A stretch of 13,837 bases of DNA from Nitrospinota bacterium. Lineage in GTDB: Bacteria; UBA8248. The notes beneath the pieces are model-generated. The model was not told the DNA's origin and searched no databases. It worked only from the letters and a program-made list of their open reading frames with translations. Shown here piece after piece: positions 7,838 to 13,837 of the stretch; within the stretch, counting starts at the first letter, position 1, and the number at the start of each line of letters is the position of its first letter. The translations under genes were made by a program, and so were the position numbers. The stretch covers positions 4,466 through 18,302 of the forward strand of contig DNYS01000261.1 of the NCBI GenBank assembly GCA_003506735.1. Direction: 5' to 3'.

Positions 7838-7855
7838 GGTTCGGATCGCCGAACC
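7838..7855 (+). promoter_or_regulatory. rpsO: rpsO leader hairpin, possible S15 autoregulatory site
   Basis: GGTTCGG (7838-7844) and CCGAACC (7849-7855) form a perfect seven-base-pair stem with an ATCG tetraloop. It ends seven bases before the GGAGG ribosome binding site (7863-7867) of rpsO. S15 represses its own mRNA in several bacteria through varied leader structures, so a similar role is plausible. The site's identity is inferred from position and fold only. Confidence 0.5.
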
Positions 7856-7877
7856 GGGAAGCGGAGGAAGAACTAGT

Positions 7878-8147
7878 ATGACCATGACGAAGGACCGAAA
7901 GACAGAAGTCATCGACAGCTACAAAACCCACGAAAGCGATACAGGCTCCCCCGAAGTACAGGTTGCCATCCTGACCGAGCGAATCATCTATCTCACAGAC
8001 CATTTCAAGATCCATAAAAAAGATCACCACTCTAGAAGAGGTCTGTTGAAGCTCGTTGGTCAGCGGCGGCGCCTTCTCGATTATCTGAAGGACAAGGACG
8101 TCAACCGCTACCGCACCCTGATTCAGCGCCTCGGCATCCGCCGCTAA
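7878..8147 (+). CDS. rpsO: 30S ribosomal protein S15
   Basis: An 89-residue primary 16S rRNA-binding protein, the standard length for S15. The sequence follows the family closely: [51 protein letters not shown] and the ending [13 protein letters not shown]. Helix 1 and the H/D/S residues that bind the 16S three-way junction are present. The ATG at 7878 lies ten bases after GGAGG. A second ATG two codons on, and an upstream in-frame GTG at 7833 inside the leader hairpin region, are less likely. It sits directly before pnp (28-base gap, no terminator), the widespread rpsO-pnp pair. Confidence 0.97.
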   Translation: MTMTKDRKTEVIDSYKTHESDTGSPEVQVAILTERIIYLTDHFKIHKKDHHSRRGLLKLVGQRRRLLDYLKDKDVNRYRTLIQRLGIRR

Positions 8148-8175
8148 CCCGGCCAACTTTCAGAGAGAATCCATC

Positions 8176-10311
8176 ATGCCAGCAATACGCAAGGAAATAT
8201 CCATTAACGGCTACACGTTCGCCTTTGAGACCGGAGAAATCGCCAAACAGGCCCACGGCGCCGTTATGATGCACTATGGCGAAACTTCGGTCCTGTGCAC
8301 CGCCTGCGCATCCACGTCGCCCAGGGCGGGGATCGATTTTTTCCCGATGACTGTTGACTACCGCGAGGGGTTCTACGCGGCGGGCATCATTCCGGGGAAT
8401 TTTTTCCGGCGCGAGGCCCGGCCCGGCGAGCGCGAGGTGTTGACCTGCCGGCTCATCGACCGCCCGATCCGGCCCCTGTTCCCCAAGTCCTTTCAGTGCG
8501 AGACGATGATCCAGATCATGGTGATGTCCTACGACAGAGTTTGCGACTCGGACATCCTCGCCCTCAACGGCACCTCGGCGGCGCTCCATATTTCGGACAT
8601 CCCCTTTGACGGGCCCATCGGCGCCGTCCGCGTGGGCCGGATCGACGGCGAGATTATCGTGAACCCCACGATCGACCAGCAAATCGACAGCGATCTGAAT
8701 TGCGTCATGGCCGGAACGGCCGACGCCCTCGTCATGGTCGAGGCGGGGAGCTTCGAGGTCTCCGAGGATGTCTACATGGAGGCATTCGAGAAGGGCCATG
8801 CAGTCATCAAGGATCTCTGCGCCATCCAGGAAGAGTTGCGCGCCGATGCCGGAAAGCCCAAGCGCGAGATCGAAGAAGAGGTGCTCGATGAGGCCCTGAT
8901 GGCCCGCGTGCGCGAGATCGCCGGACCCAAGCTCAAGGAAGCGGCTGGGGTTCACGAGAAGATGGCCCAGTATCGGGCCATCGGCGATGCCAAGGCCGCC
9001 TGCGTCGAGGCGCTGTGCACCGACGAGGAGGGGGCGCCCGACAAGAAAACCGTCAGCGGCTACTTCTCCGATGTCGAGCACGACGTGTTCCGGGGCCTCA
9101 TCCTGAACGACGGCATCCGCGCCGACGGGCGGGGCTTCACCGAGGTCCGCCCCATCACGATCCGCATGAGCCCCCTTGCCCGGACGCACGGCAGCGTGCT
9201 CTTCACCCGGGGCGAGACCCAGGCGATCGTGAGCGCCACCCTGGGCACGGGCTCCGATTCTCAGCTCATCGACACCCTCGACGGCAAAACCGACCGCCAT
9301 TTCCTCCTGCACTACAACTTCCCCGGCTTCAGCGTCGGAGAAGCGAAGCCGAACCGGGGGCCCGGACGCCGCGAAATCGGCCACGGCGCCCTCGCGTCGC
9401 GGGCGATTCAGGCCGTCCTCCCCGATCAGGAATCCTTCCCCTACACGATTCGCGTCGTCTCGGACATCACCGAGAGCAACGGAAGCTCCTCGATGGCCAC
9501 AATTTGCGGCGCGAGCCTCTCGCTGATGCAGGCTGGGGTGCCCATTTCCTCCCCGGTCGCCGGAGTGGCGATGGGGCTCATCACCGACGAGGAGACGGGC
9601 AAGACCGCCATCCTCACCGATATCCTCGGAATCGAGGACCATCTGGGCGACATGGACTTCAAAGTCGGCGGCACGAGCGAGGGCATCACAGCCCTCCAGA
9701 TGGACATCAAAATCAAGGGGCTCAAATTCAGCTTGGTCCGGGAGGCCCTGACCCAGGCCAAGGAGGCGCGGATGCACGTTCTCGGTAAAATGAACGACGT
9801 GATTTCCAAGCCCAGCGAGGAGATCTCCCCGCTTGCCCCGCGCATCATCTCCATCCAGATCAACAAGGATCGGGTCCGGGACGTCATCGGACCCGGCGGC
9901 AAGGTCATTCGCGGAATCGTCGAGGAGACGGGCGCCCAGATCGATCTAGAAGACGACGGCACCGTATTCGTCGCCTCGGTGGACGAGGCGAGCGCCCTGC
10001 GGGCCATCGAGATCATCCGAGAGCTTACCCAGGATGCCGAGCCCAACAAGATTTACTACGGGACGGTTCGGAAAATCATGGATTTTGGAGCATTCGTCGA
10101 AATATTCCCGGGGACGGATGGCCTTTGCCACATTTCCATGATCTCCAAGAACCGGGTCAAGACGGTGACGGACGTGCTCAAGGAGGGCGACCGAATTCTC
10201 GTGAAATGCCTCGAGGTCGAAGGCAACGGGCGGATTCGCCTCTCCATGAAGGACGTGAAGGAGGAAGATCTTTCCGAGGAGTTCAAACCCCACTTCAGTC
10301 CGGTGGGGTAG
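8176..10311 (+). CDS. pnp: Polyribonucleotide nucleotidyltransferase (PNPase)
   Basis: A 711-residue trimeric 3'-5' phosphorolytic exoribonuclease. It degrades RNA to nucleoside diphosphates and is often part of the degradosome. Domains: first RNase PH core (about 10-145); all-helical linker (about 240-320); second RNase PH core (about 322-550); KH domain with [11 protein letters not shown] (from residue 571); and S1 domain (about 628-700, [26 protein letters not shown]). Catalytic residues are intact: arginines 398-399 in [10 protein letters not shown], and D488, D494 and K496 in [10 protein letters not shown], equivalent to E. coli D486, D492 and K494. The start is ATG at 8176 with AGAGAGAA upstream. 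Length and domain set are normal. A strong terminator follows 34 bases after the stop and closes the operon. In E. coli PNPase autocontrols its mRNA after RNase III cleavage; no comparable long duplex is evident between rpsO and pnp. Confidence 0.98.
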   Translation: MPAIRKEISINGYTFAFETGEIAKQAHGAVMMHYGETSVLCTACASTSPRAGIDFFPMTVDYREGFYAAGIIPGNFFRREARPGEREVLTCRLIDRPIRPLFPKSFQCETMIQIMVMSYDRVCDSDILALNGTSAALHISDIPFDGPIGAVRVGRIDGEIIVNPTIDQQIDSDLNCVMAGTADALVMVEAGSFEVSEDVYMEAFEKGHAVIKDLCAIQEELRADAGKPKREIEEEVLDEALMARVREIAGPKLKEAAGVHEKMAQYRAIGDAKAACVEALCTDEEGAPDKKTVSGYFSDVEHDVFRGLILNDGIRADGRGFTEVRPITIRMSPLARTHGSVLFTRGETQAIVSATLGTGSDSQLIDTLDGKTDRHFLLHYNFPGFSVGEAKPNRGPGRREIGHGALASRAIQAVLPDQESFPYTIRVVSDITESNGSSSMATICGASLSLMQAGVPISSPVAGVAMGLITDEETGKTAILTDILGIEDHLGDMDFKVGGTSEGITALQMDIKIKGLKFSLVREALTQAKEARMHVLGKMNDVISKPSEEISPLAPRIISIQINKDRVRDVIGPGGKVIRGIVEETGAQIDLEDDGTVFVASVDEASALRAIEIIRELTQDAEPNKIYYGTVRKIMDFGAFVEIFPGTDGLCHISMISKNRVKTVTDVLKEGDRILVKCLEVEGNGRIRLSMKDVKEEDLSEEFKPHFSPVG

Positions 10312-10345
10312 GGAGGTTCGAACACCTCGGTTTGAAAAATGAAAG

Positions 10346-10377
10346 GGCCGGTCTCGATAAACGGGGCCGGCCTTTTT
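10346..10377 (+). terminator. Intrinsic terminator after pnp, probably bidirectional
   Basis: GGCCGGTCTCG (10346-10356) pairs with CGGGGCCGGCC (10362-10372) over eleven base pairs with two G-T wobbles. The loop is ATAAA and T5 follows (10373-10377). GAAAG precedes the stem, so the minus strand also reads as a stem followed by CTTTC and then ATTTTT. That can stop transcripts from the convergent FlgM-like gene. Confidence 0.88.
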
Positions 10378-10461
10378 CGATCGAATTTCAATGATTCGTA
10401 CGGGCGAAATCGGCGGTCGAAACCGGAACTACCCGTGCGCGAATTCCCCTGTGCGGAAGGT

Positions 10462-10800
10462 CTAGCGTCCGAAGGATTTCATTTCCTTGAGCGCCTCGAG
10501 GATCACCCGATCCGCGATATCCTCGCCCGGAACGTGGTATTCGTCCGCCTCGATTTTGGCCTTGATCTCGGACACGAGCTCTGCCCGCACATCGGCAATT
10601 TCCGCAAGTGCCTTTTGGATACGCCCCATCATGATCGCCTTTTCGCTCACCTGGATGGTGTCGCCGACCGGTCCCCCGTCAGAGGGTTGCGGCGGTGCGG
10701 CGGCGCCCCCTTTGGCCTTTTCGGTTTCCTTCCGGCGCCGCAGGGCTTCGGCATAGCTTTCGCCGCTGACCTGTCTCCGAATCGGCTCCATGTCAATCAT
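10462..10800 (-). CDS. flgM: FlgM-like anti-sigma-28 factor
   Basis: A 112-residue small protein. Its C-terminal half fits the FlgM domain: IQVSEKA (49-55), then DVRAELVSEIKAKIEADEY (70-88), then EDIADRVILEALKEM (93-107). This matches the family pattern of a short VxLS segment, a VExLKxxI helix and a terminal IADxLIxEA helix. The N-terminal half is Arg/Lys-rich, then Ala/Pro/Gly-rich, and probably disordered, as expected of FlgM. FlgM binds and inhibits the flagellar sigma factor FliA until the hook is complete and is then exported. The ATG at 10800 has AAGGAG six bases upstream. It follows the 163-residue gene by 33 bases, so the two are probably co-transcribed. No other flagellar genes are visible, so a FlgM-like regulator of another sigma factor cannot be ruled out. 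Confidence 0.72.
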   Translation of the reverse strand: MIDMEPIRRQVSGESYAEALRRRKETEKAKGGAAAPPQPSDGGPVGDTIQVSEKAIMMGRIQKALAEIADVRAELVSEIKAKIEADEYHVPGEDIADRVILEALKEMKSFGR

Positions 10801-10833
10801 GGACAACTCCTTCACCTCTAATGCAGACAGGAA

Positions 10834-11325
10834 TTAGAGTACCTCGTTCAAAATATTCTTGACCAGGTCCTTGAGCTCGGTTTTCGCGGTGTCGCGCGAT
10901 TCGGGCGAGAGCGGGACCAGGTCCTCTCCGGTCGCCTTGTTGGTGATGGCCCGATCCTCGCCGTCATCCCCCTGCTTCACTTCCAGGCCGAAGGACTCGA
11001 TGAGCCGGACAAAAGCGGTGCGGCCCGTGTCGGCATCCTCGTCCCCGTCTCCCGAACTTTCCGCCTCGTCTTGTTTCGGGGGCGACAGGAAACGATCGAC
11101 GAAACGGTCTGCCATCTGCTCGACTTTCATCGTCTTATGAATCAACGCGGTGGCCTCGGCCTCCTCGGCGGCCTTGTGGGCCGCGTTCGAGATTTCCACC
11201 TCGAAGGTCGACGTCTCATCGGCCTTCTTCGCCTTTGCATCGGCGATGCGCTCGCCCACGCGCTGTTGGCGCAGGTAGCTCCGCTGAATGTTGGTCGCGA
11301 TATAGGGGGCGATTCTACCAACCAT
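10834..11325 (-). CDS. Unrecognised 163-residue protein upstream of flgM
   Basis: I do not recognise this protein. It begins MVGRIAPYIATNIQRSYLRQQ. Residues 20-80 are charged and mostly helical in character, with an Ala/Glu-rich run (AHKAAEEAEA). Residues 85-101 are a very acidic low-complexity linker. A second compact part follows (103-163), with FVRLIESFGLEV, AITNKATGEDLVPLSPE and a terminal amphipathic helix TAKTELKDLVKNILNEVL. No signal peptide, membrane segment, cysteine or enzyme motif is visible. I chose the ATG at 11325 with GGGAGCGG upstream; a TTG in frame at 11412 would run through the leader palindrome. It is the first gene of a two-gene unit with the FlgM-like gene, so a flagellar or sigma-28-linked role is possible but inferred only from context. 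Confidence 0.7.
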   Translation of the reverse strand: MVGRIAPYIATNIQRSYLRQQRVGERIADAKAKKADETSTFEVEISNAAHKAAEEAEATALIHKTMKVEQMADRFVDRFLSPPKQDEAESSGDGDEDADTGRTAFVRLIESFGLEVKQGDDGEDRAITNKATGEDLVPLSPESRDTAKTELKDLVKNILNEVL

Positions 11326-11363
11326 GTTATCCGCTCCCAGCGGAGGACTCAGCGGCCCGAGAC

Positions 11364-11395
11364 AATATATACCACCAACGATTCGCCCGCGAATC
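11364..11395 (-). promoter_or_regulatory. Inverted repeat overlapping a possible second promoter
   Basis: GATTCGC (11380-11386) and GCGAATC (11389-11395) form a perfect inverted repeat around two bases. On the minus strand it lies just upstream of TATATT (11369-11364), a possible -10 box, and covers the expected -35 area, where the match is poor. A repressor or activator site is plausible. As RNA it could also fold as a leader hairpin with a loop too small for the full stem. Confidence 0.4.
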
Positions 11396-11431
11396 CAGGG
11401 CGAAGAACCCAAAACTACTTCTCCGTTCGGT

Positions 11432-11459
11432 ATAACGGCAGAAACAGGGGCGAACTTGA
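11432..11459 (-). promoter_or_regulatory. Sigma-28 (FliA/SigD)-like promoter candidate
   Basis: On the minus strand, TCAAGTTC (11459-11452) is followed after 12 bases by GCCGTTAT (11439-11432). The flagellar sigma consensus is TAAA, then about 14-16 bases, then GCCGATAA or GCCGATAT. Counted that way, the site has TCAA, 16 bases and GCCGTTAT (seven of eight against GCCGATAT). It lies 107 bases upstream of the 163-residue gene that precedes flgM, where a class-3 flagellar promoter would make sense. Confidence 0.42.
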
Positions 11460-11484
11460 GGAAAAAATAATAAAAATATTACAT

Positions 11485-11502
11485 AAGTGTTTTCAAATAC
11501 TT
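11485..11502. repeat. Imperfect palindrome in an AT-rich spacer
   Basis: AAGTGTTT (11485-11492) and AAATACTT (11495-11502) are inverted repeats with one mismatch and a two-base centre. The segment 11459-11517 is strikingly AT-rich compared with the rest of the window. It lies between the amidohydrolase stop at 11558 and the sigma-28-like site. It may be a regulator-binding site or an upstream promoter element; the size resembles dimeric helix-turn-helix operators. Confidence 0.35.
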
Positions 11503-11557
11503 GCAGGCCAAAAATAAGCTGCCCGCCAGTGGGAGGCCCGCGGCCGGGAGCGAGGGG

Positions 11558-12910
11558 CTAGTCCTCCACGCGCCGGACCGGCTCTCCCAGGCCGGCATCC
11601 TCGCAGACCTCGCCCTCCTCCATGACCACGTTTCCGCGGAGGATGGTCATCACGGGCGCCCCCCTCACCTTCATTCCATCGAAGGGCGTCCACTTGCACT
11701 TGGAAACGATGTCCTGGTCGCGGAGGGTTTCCTCGCGGTCCATGTCAACGACGATCAGGTCGGCGTCCGAGCCCACCTGGATCGCTCCCTTCCGGGGGAA
11801 AAGATGGAACAGGCGGGCGGGCTGCTCGCAGCAGATTTTCACCAACTGGTTCAGCGAGAGGAGACCCTCGCTCACCGCGTTCAGCATGACGCGGACGGTG
11901 GTTTCCACCCCCGGGATTCCGAAGGGGGCGTCGTGAATGTTGTCGATGCCCGCCTCTTTCATGGCCCGGGGAAAGGGGCAATGGTCGGTCCCGATGGTGT
12001 TCACCATGTCCCGCCCCAGATAGGTCCGCATGCCGGCCTTCACCTCCGGCGCCCGGAGGACGGGTGTGAACTTCACGAACGGTCCTTTTTCCTTGAGGTC
12101 GTCCGTGTCCAAGTAGAAGTAGTGCGGGCAGCTTTCCGCGAAAATGGAGACGCCCCGCTCGCGGGCCGCATGAATGGCATCCAGCAACCTGGGCTGGCTG
12201 ACATGGGCGACGAGGACGGTGCAGTCCGTCAGCTCGGCCAGCGAGATCGCGTCGATCGTCGCGACGTATTCGCTCTCGGGGTTTCGCCACTCGCTGATGC
12301 ACATGTAGTCGGTCCGCCCCTCGGCGTCGATGCGCGCCTCCGCCTTTTTCAGGATCGAGTCGCTCTCGCAGTGGAGCATGACGGTGGCGCCAAAACTCTT
12401 TGCCTCGCGCATGATGTCGAGCAGAACGCCCTCCGGAAGGGCGGGCACGCCGTGAAGCTCGCAAATAAACCCCTTGAATCCGAGCGCGCCACCCTCCCAC
12501 ATAGAGCGGAGGTGTTCGAGGTTGTCCAGATCGAGGCCGCCGAGTTGGCCGTAGTCCACCACCGCGCGCGAGCGGATGTATTCGGTTTTTTCCTCGAGAA
12601 TCTTCCGCGTGTAGACGAGCGGCTCGCTCCGGTGATGGTCGATGACGGTCGTGACGCCACCGCGCGCGGCGGCCATAGTGCCCTGGGTCCAGTCCTCGCG
12701 GTCGGTGAATCCCGGGTCCATCATGTGGACATGCTCATCCACCATTCCAGGAAGGACAAAGCGCCCGGCGGCGTCGATCTCGCGCGCCGCACCGGCCTCT
12801 TTTTCGCTGGTAATGGCCGAAATGCGTCCGCCCGTCACGTAAATATGCCCTTGAAAGGTGGACGATGGGGTAACGATTTGGGCGTTCGATACGAGAAGGT
12901 CGGCGTTCAT
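11558..12910 (-). CDS. Allantoinase/hydantoinase-type cyclic amidohydrolase
   Basis: A 450-residue TIM-barrel amidohydrolase of the dihydroorotase/allantoinase/hydantoinase group, which opens cyclic amide rings. The binuclear metal site appears complete: H60 and H62 in DEHVHMMDPG, K146 in GFKGF (the carboxylated lysine position), H180 in MLHCES, H236 in VAHVS and D309 in GTDHCP. The ESCPHYFYLD segment resembles the ETCPHYL block of allantoinases. The N- and C-terminal beta-sandwich strands (1-55 and about 375-450, with GSDADLIVVDMD) are present. The length is typical. The ATG at 12910 follows GAGGT by about seven bases. The substrate cannot be assigned: no pyrimidine or purine catabolism genes are adjacent, and the segment after the HVH motif (GFTDREDWTQGT) is not a textbook match to any one subgroup. 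Confidence 0.85.
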   Translation of the reverse strand: MNADLLVSNAQIVTPSSTFQGHIYVTGGRISAITSEKEAGAAREIDAAGRFVLPGMVDEHVHMMDPGFTDREDWTQGTMAAARGGVTTVIDHHRSEPLVYTRKILEEKTEYIRSRAVVDYGQLGGLDLDNLEHLRSMWEGGALGFKGFICELHGVPALPEGVLLDIMREAKSFGATVMLHCESDSILKKAEARIDAEGRTDYMCISEWRNPESEYVATIDAISLAELTDCTVLVAHVSQPRLLDAIHAARERGVSIFAESCPHYFYLDTDDLKEKGPFVKFTPVLRAPEVKAGMRTYLGRDMVNTIGTDHCPFPRAMKEAGIDNIHDAPFGIPGVETTVRVMLNAVSEGLLSLNQLVKICCEQPARLFHLFPRKGAIQVGSDADLIVVDMDREETLRDQDIVSKCKWTPFDGMKVRGAPVMTILRGNVVMEEGEVCEDAGLGEPVRRVED

Positions 12911-13132
12911 GATGGAACCTCATTCTGGGACGCATGATTCGCGCCCGGCGAAAGGTCTCTCGAGGGCAAAAAAAGTATTGATCCTGCGCATATTGCGTGT
13001 GGTGCATCCATCGATCAAGGCCCGTGGGTGAATTCCGCCCCCACCTTGGGTATTTCGTGGTAAAGCGGGGGCAATGGCGCTAGGCTACGGCGGTCTCCAT
13101 TTAGGCGAACGTTTTCATTTAAGCCGGGAAGT
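12911..13132 (-). other. Intergenic region between the two amidohydrolases
   Basis: This 222-base gap holds no convincing gene. On the minus strand TTGATC (13018-13013) and GATCAA (12983-12978) are inverted, and a T7 run (12974-12968) follows. That could be a weak terminator for the upstream amidohydrolase, or TTGATC could be a -35 with a poor -10 (CAATAT) 17 bases on. GCCCCC (13037-13042) and GGGGGC (13067-13072) can pair but lack a T tract. Confidence 0.25.
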
Positions 13133-13837
13133 TCAAGGCTTGGGTGGGATTTTCCAGAGCCGTTCGGCGTTGCCGTGCGCGATAGCGCTGGTCACTTTCG
13201 CGGGGAGATCGGAAAGGGCGCTCCGCCAAAGTTCGATTTGAGCCATGTAATAATCCTCGCCCCAGTGTTTCTCGCTCCAGACGTTATCGAGGGCGAACAC
13301 GAACCGGCCGGGATATTCGATGACAAGCTTCCGCCAGGCCGGAGCCAGTTTTTCACCCTCGAACATATCGACCCATGGCTTGGCGCCCTCGGCGGCGGTG
13401 ACCGCGACGGTATTGGAGTGAGCGGCCAGGAAATGGCTATTTTTGTGCGCTTTGATTAACTTGCGGACATCGCCGGGTTCGAGTTGCCCCATGTGAATCA
13501 GGGCGAAGGGATGCTCTGGGTTGGCATCGAGCATTCCCTTTAAATCTCCCATGAAATTGTCTCGTGAAGAACCTTCAAGGTTGCCGAATTCGATGTGAAC
13601 GACAAAAGGCCATCCTTTGGCCATGGCGCCCTTGAGCGCGGCCCTCACCCGCTTGTCGCCGGACCGCACCTCCACGGAGGGGCATTTATCGTTGCGGCAC
13701 CCGGAGTGCCACATCAGAACCTCTGCCATCGCGCGGAACTTTCCGCTTCTTACTTGTTTCCCGAGGGTCCTGTAACATTTTTTATGAGGGGATTTCGAGT
13801 CGTAAACGTAACCCCACATTTTCGTGGTGACCGATGG
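13133..13837 (-). CDS. Amidohydrolase-2 family metal-dependent hydrolase, partial (N-terminus missing)
   Basis: The C-terminal 234 residues of a TIM-barrel hydrolase of the amidohydrolase-2 group. The frame stays open to the right edge of the window, so the N-terminus, including any HxH metal motif, is missing. An ATG at 13819 exists, but it is probably internal. Visible features are FVVHIEFGNLEG, FALIHMGQLEPGDVRKLIKAH (a histidine at a barrel strand end), FLAAHSNT, FVFALDNVW (the aspartate position usually found as GSDxP) and the final AHGNAERLW, which matches the conserved GNAxRLF ending of the family. Family members include decarboxylases and lactone or amide hydrolases, so the substrate cannot be named. 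It lies on the same strand as, and 222 bases upstream of, the allantoinase-type gene but is only distantly similar to it. Confidence 0.72.
   Translation of the reverse strand, partial: PSVTTKMWGYVYDSKSPHKKCYRTLGKQVRSGKFRAMAEVLMWHSGCRNDKCPSVEVRSGDKRVRAALKGAMAKGWPFVVHIEFGNLEGSSRDNFMGDLKGMLDANPEHPFALIHMGQLEPGDVRKLIKAHKNSHFLAAHSNTVAVTAAEGAKPWVDMFEGEKLAPAWRKLVIEYPGRFVFALDNVWSEKHWGEDYYMAQIELWRSALSDLPAKVTSAIAHGNAERLWKIPPKP

Noticed and set aside
8101..9777. Long minus-strand open frame (558 codons) opposite pnp
   Set aside because: It is antisense to the conserved PNPase core, has no recognisable domain, and its length follows from the GC-rich third codon positions of the real gene.
11503..11520. 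Possible sigma-54 promoter on the minus strand around TTGGCCTGCAAG
   Set aside because: The GG and GC elements are not ten bases apart as the -24/-12 consensus requires.
11501..12937. Plus-strand open frame of 478 codons opposite the allantoinase-type gene
   Set aside because: The minus-strand frame has a complete set of amidohydrolase metal ligands and a good ribosome binding site; the plus frame has neither motifs nor a supported start.
13037..13072. GCCCCC / GGGGGC inverted repeat as a terminator
   Set aside because: The loop is 24 bases, the stem only six pairs, and there is no T tract on either side.

Overview
This is a GC-rich bacterial window (roughly 60-65% G+C by eye) with Gram-negative-style gene content. 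A lipoyl-domain acyltransferase, a PilZ protein, a FlgM-like anti-sigma factor and two unrelated amidohydrolases flank a classical transcription/translation operon. No marker here fixes the phylum. The flagellar and c-di-GMP genes suggest a motile bacterium, and a proteobacterial or deep-branching related lineage is plausible, but that is inference.

Layout. (1) 1-994, minus strand: the N-terminus of a 2-oxoacid dehydrogenase E2 subunit running off the left edge, preceded by a PilZ-domain gene with intact c-di-GMP-binding motifs. (2) 1166-10377, plus strand: rimP-nusA-ylxR/L7Ae-infB-DUF503-rbfA-truB-rpsO-pnp. These genes cover 30S maturation (RimP, RbfA), transcription elongation (NusA), initiation (IF-2), tRNA pseudouridine-55 formation (TruB), ribosomal protein S15 and RNA decay (PNPase). 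The operon begins with a promoter and an attenuator-like hairpin with a T7 tract before rimP. A second strong promoter precedes rpsO, and a very good terminator follows pnp. (3) 10462-11325, minus strand: a FlgM-like gene and, upstream of it, an unrecognised 163-residue protein. They share a leader with a sigma-28-like promoter candidate and a perfect inverted repeat. (4) 11558-13837, minus strand: an allantoinase/hydantoinase-type amidohydrolase and the C-terminal part of an amidohydrolase-2 family protein cut by the right edge.

The central operon is conventional in gene order. The points most worth a second look are its cis-regulatory RNA signals (rimP leader attenuator, rpsO leader hairpin) and the small FlgM/unknown-protein operon with its putative flagellar promoter. 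I see no tRNA, rRNA, CRISPR array, insertion sequence or clear sign of a wholly new multi-gene system. No gene-free stretch exceeds 300 bases; the largest are 995-1280 and 12911-13132, both described below.
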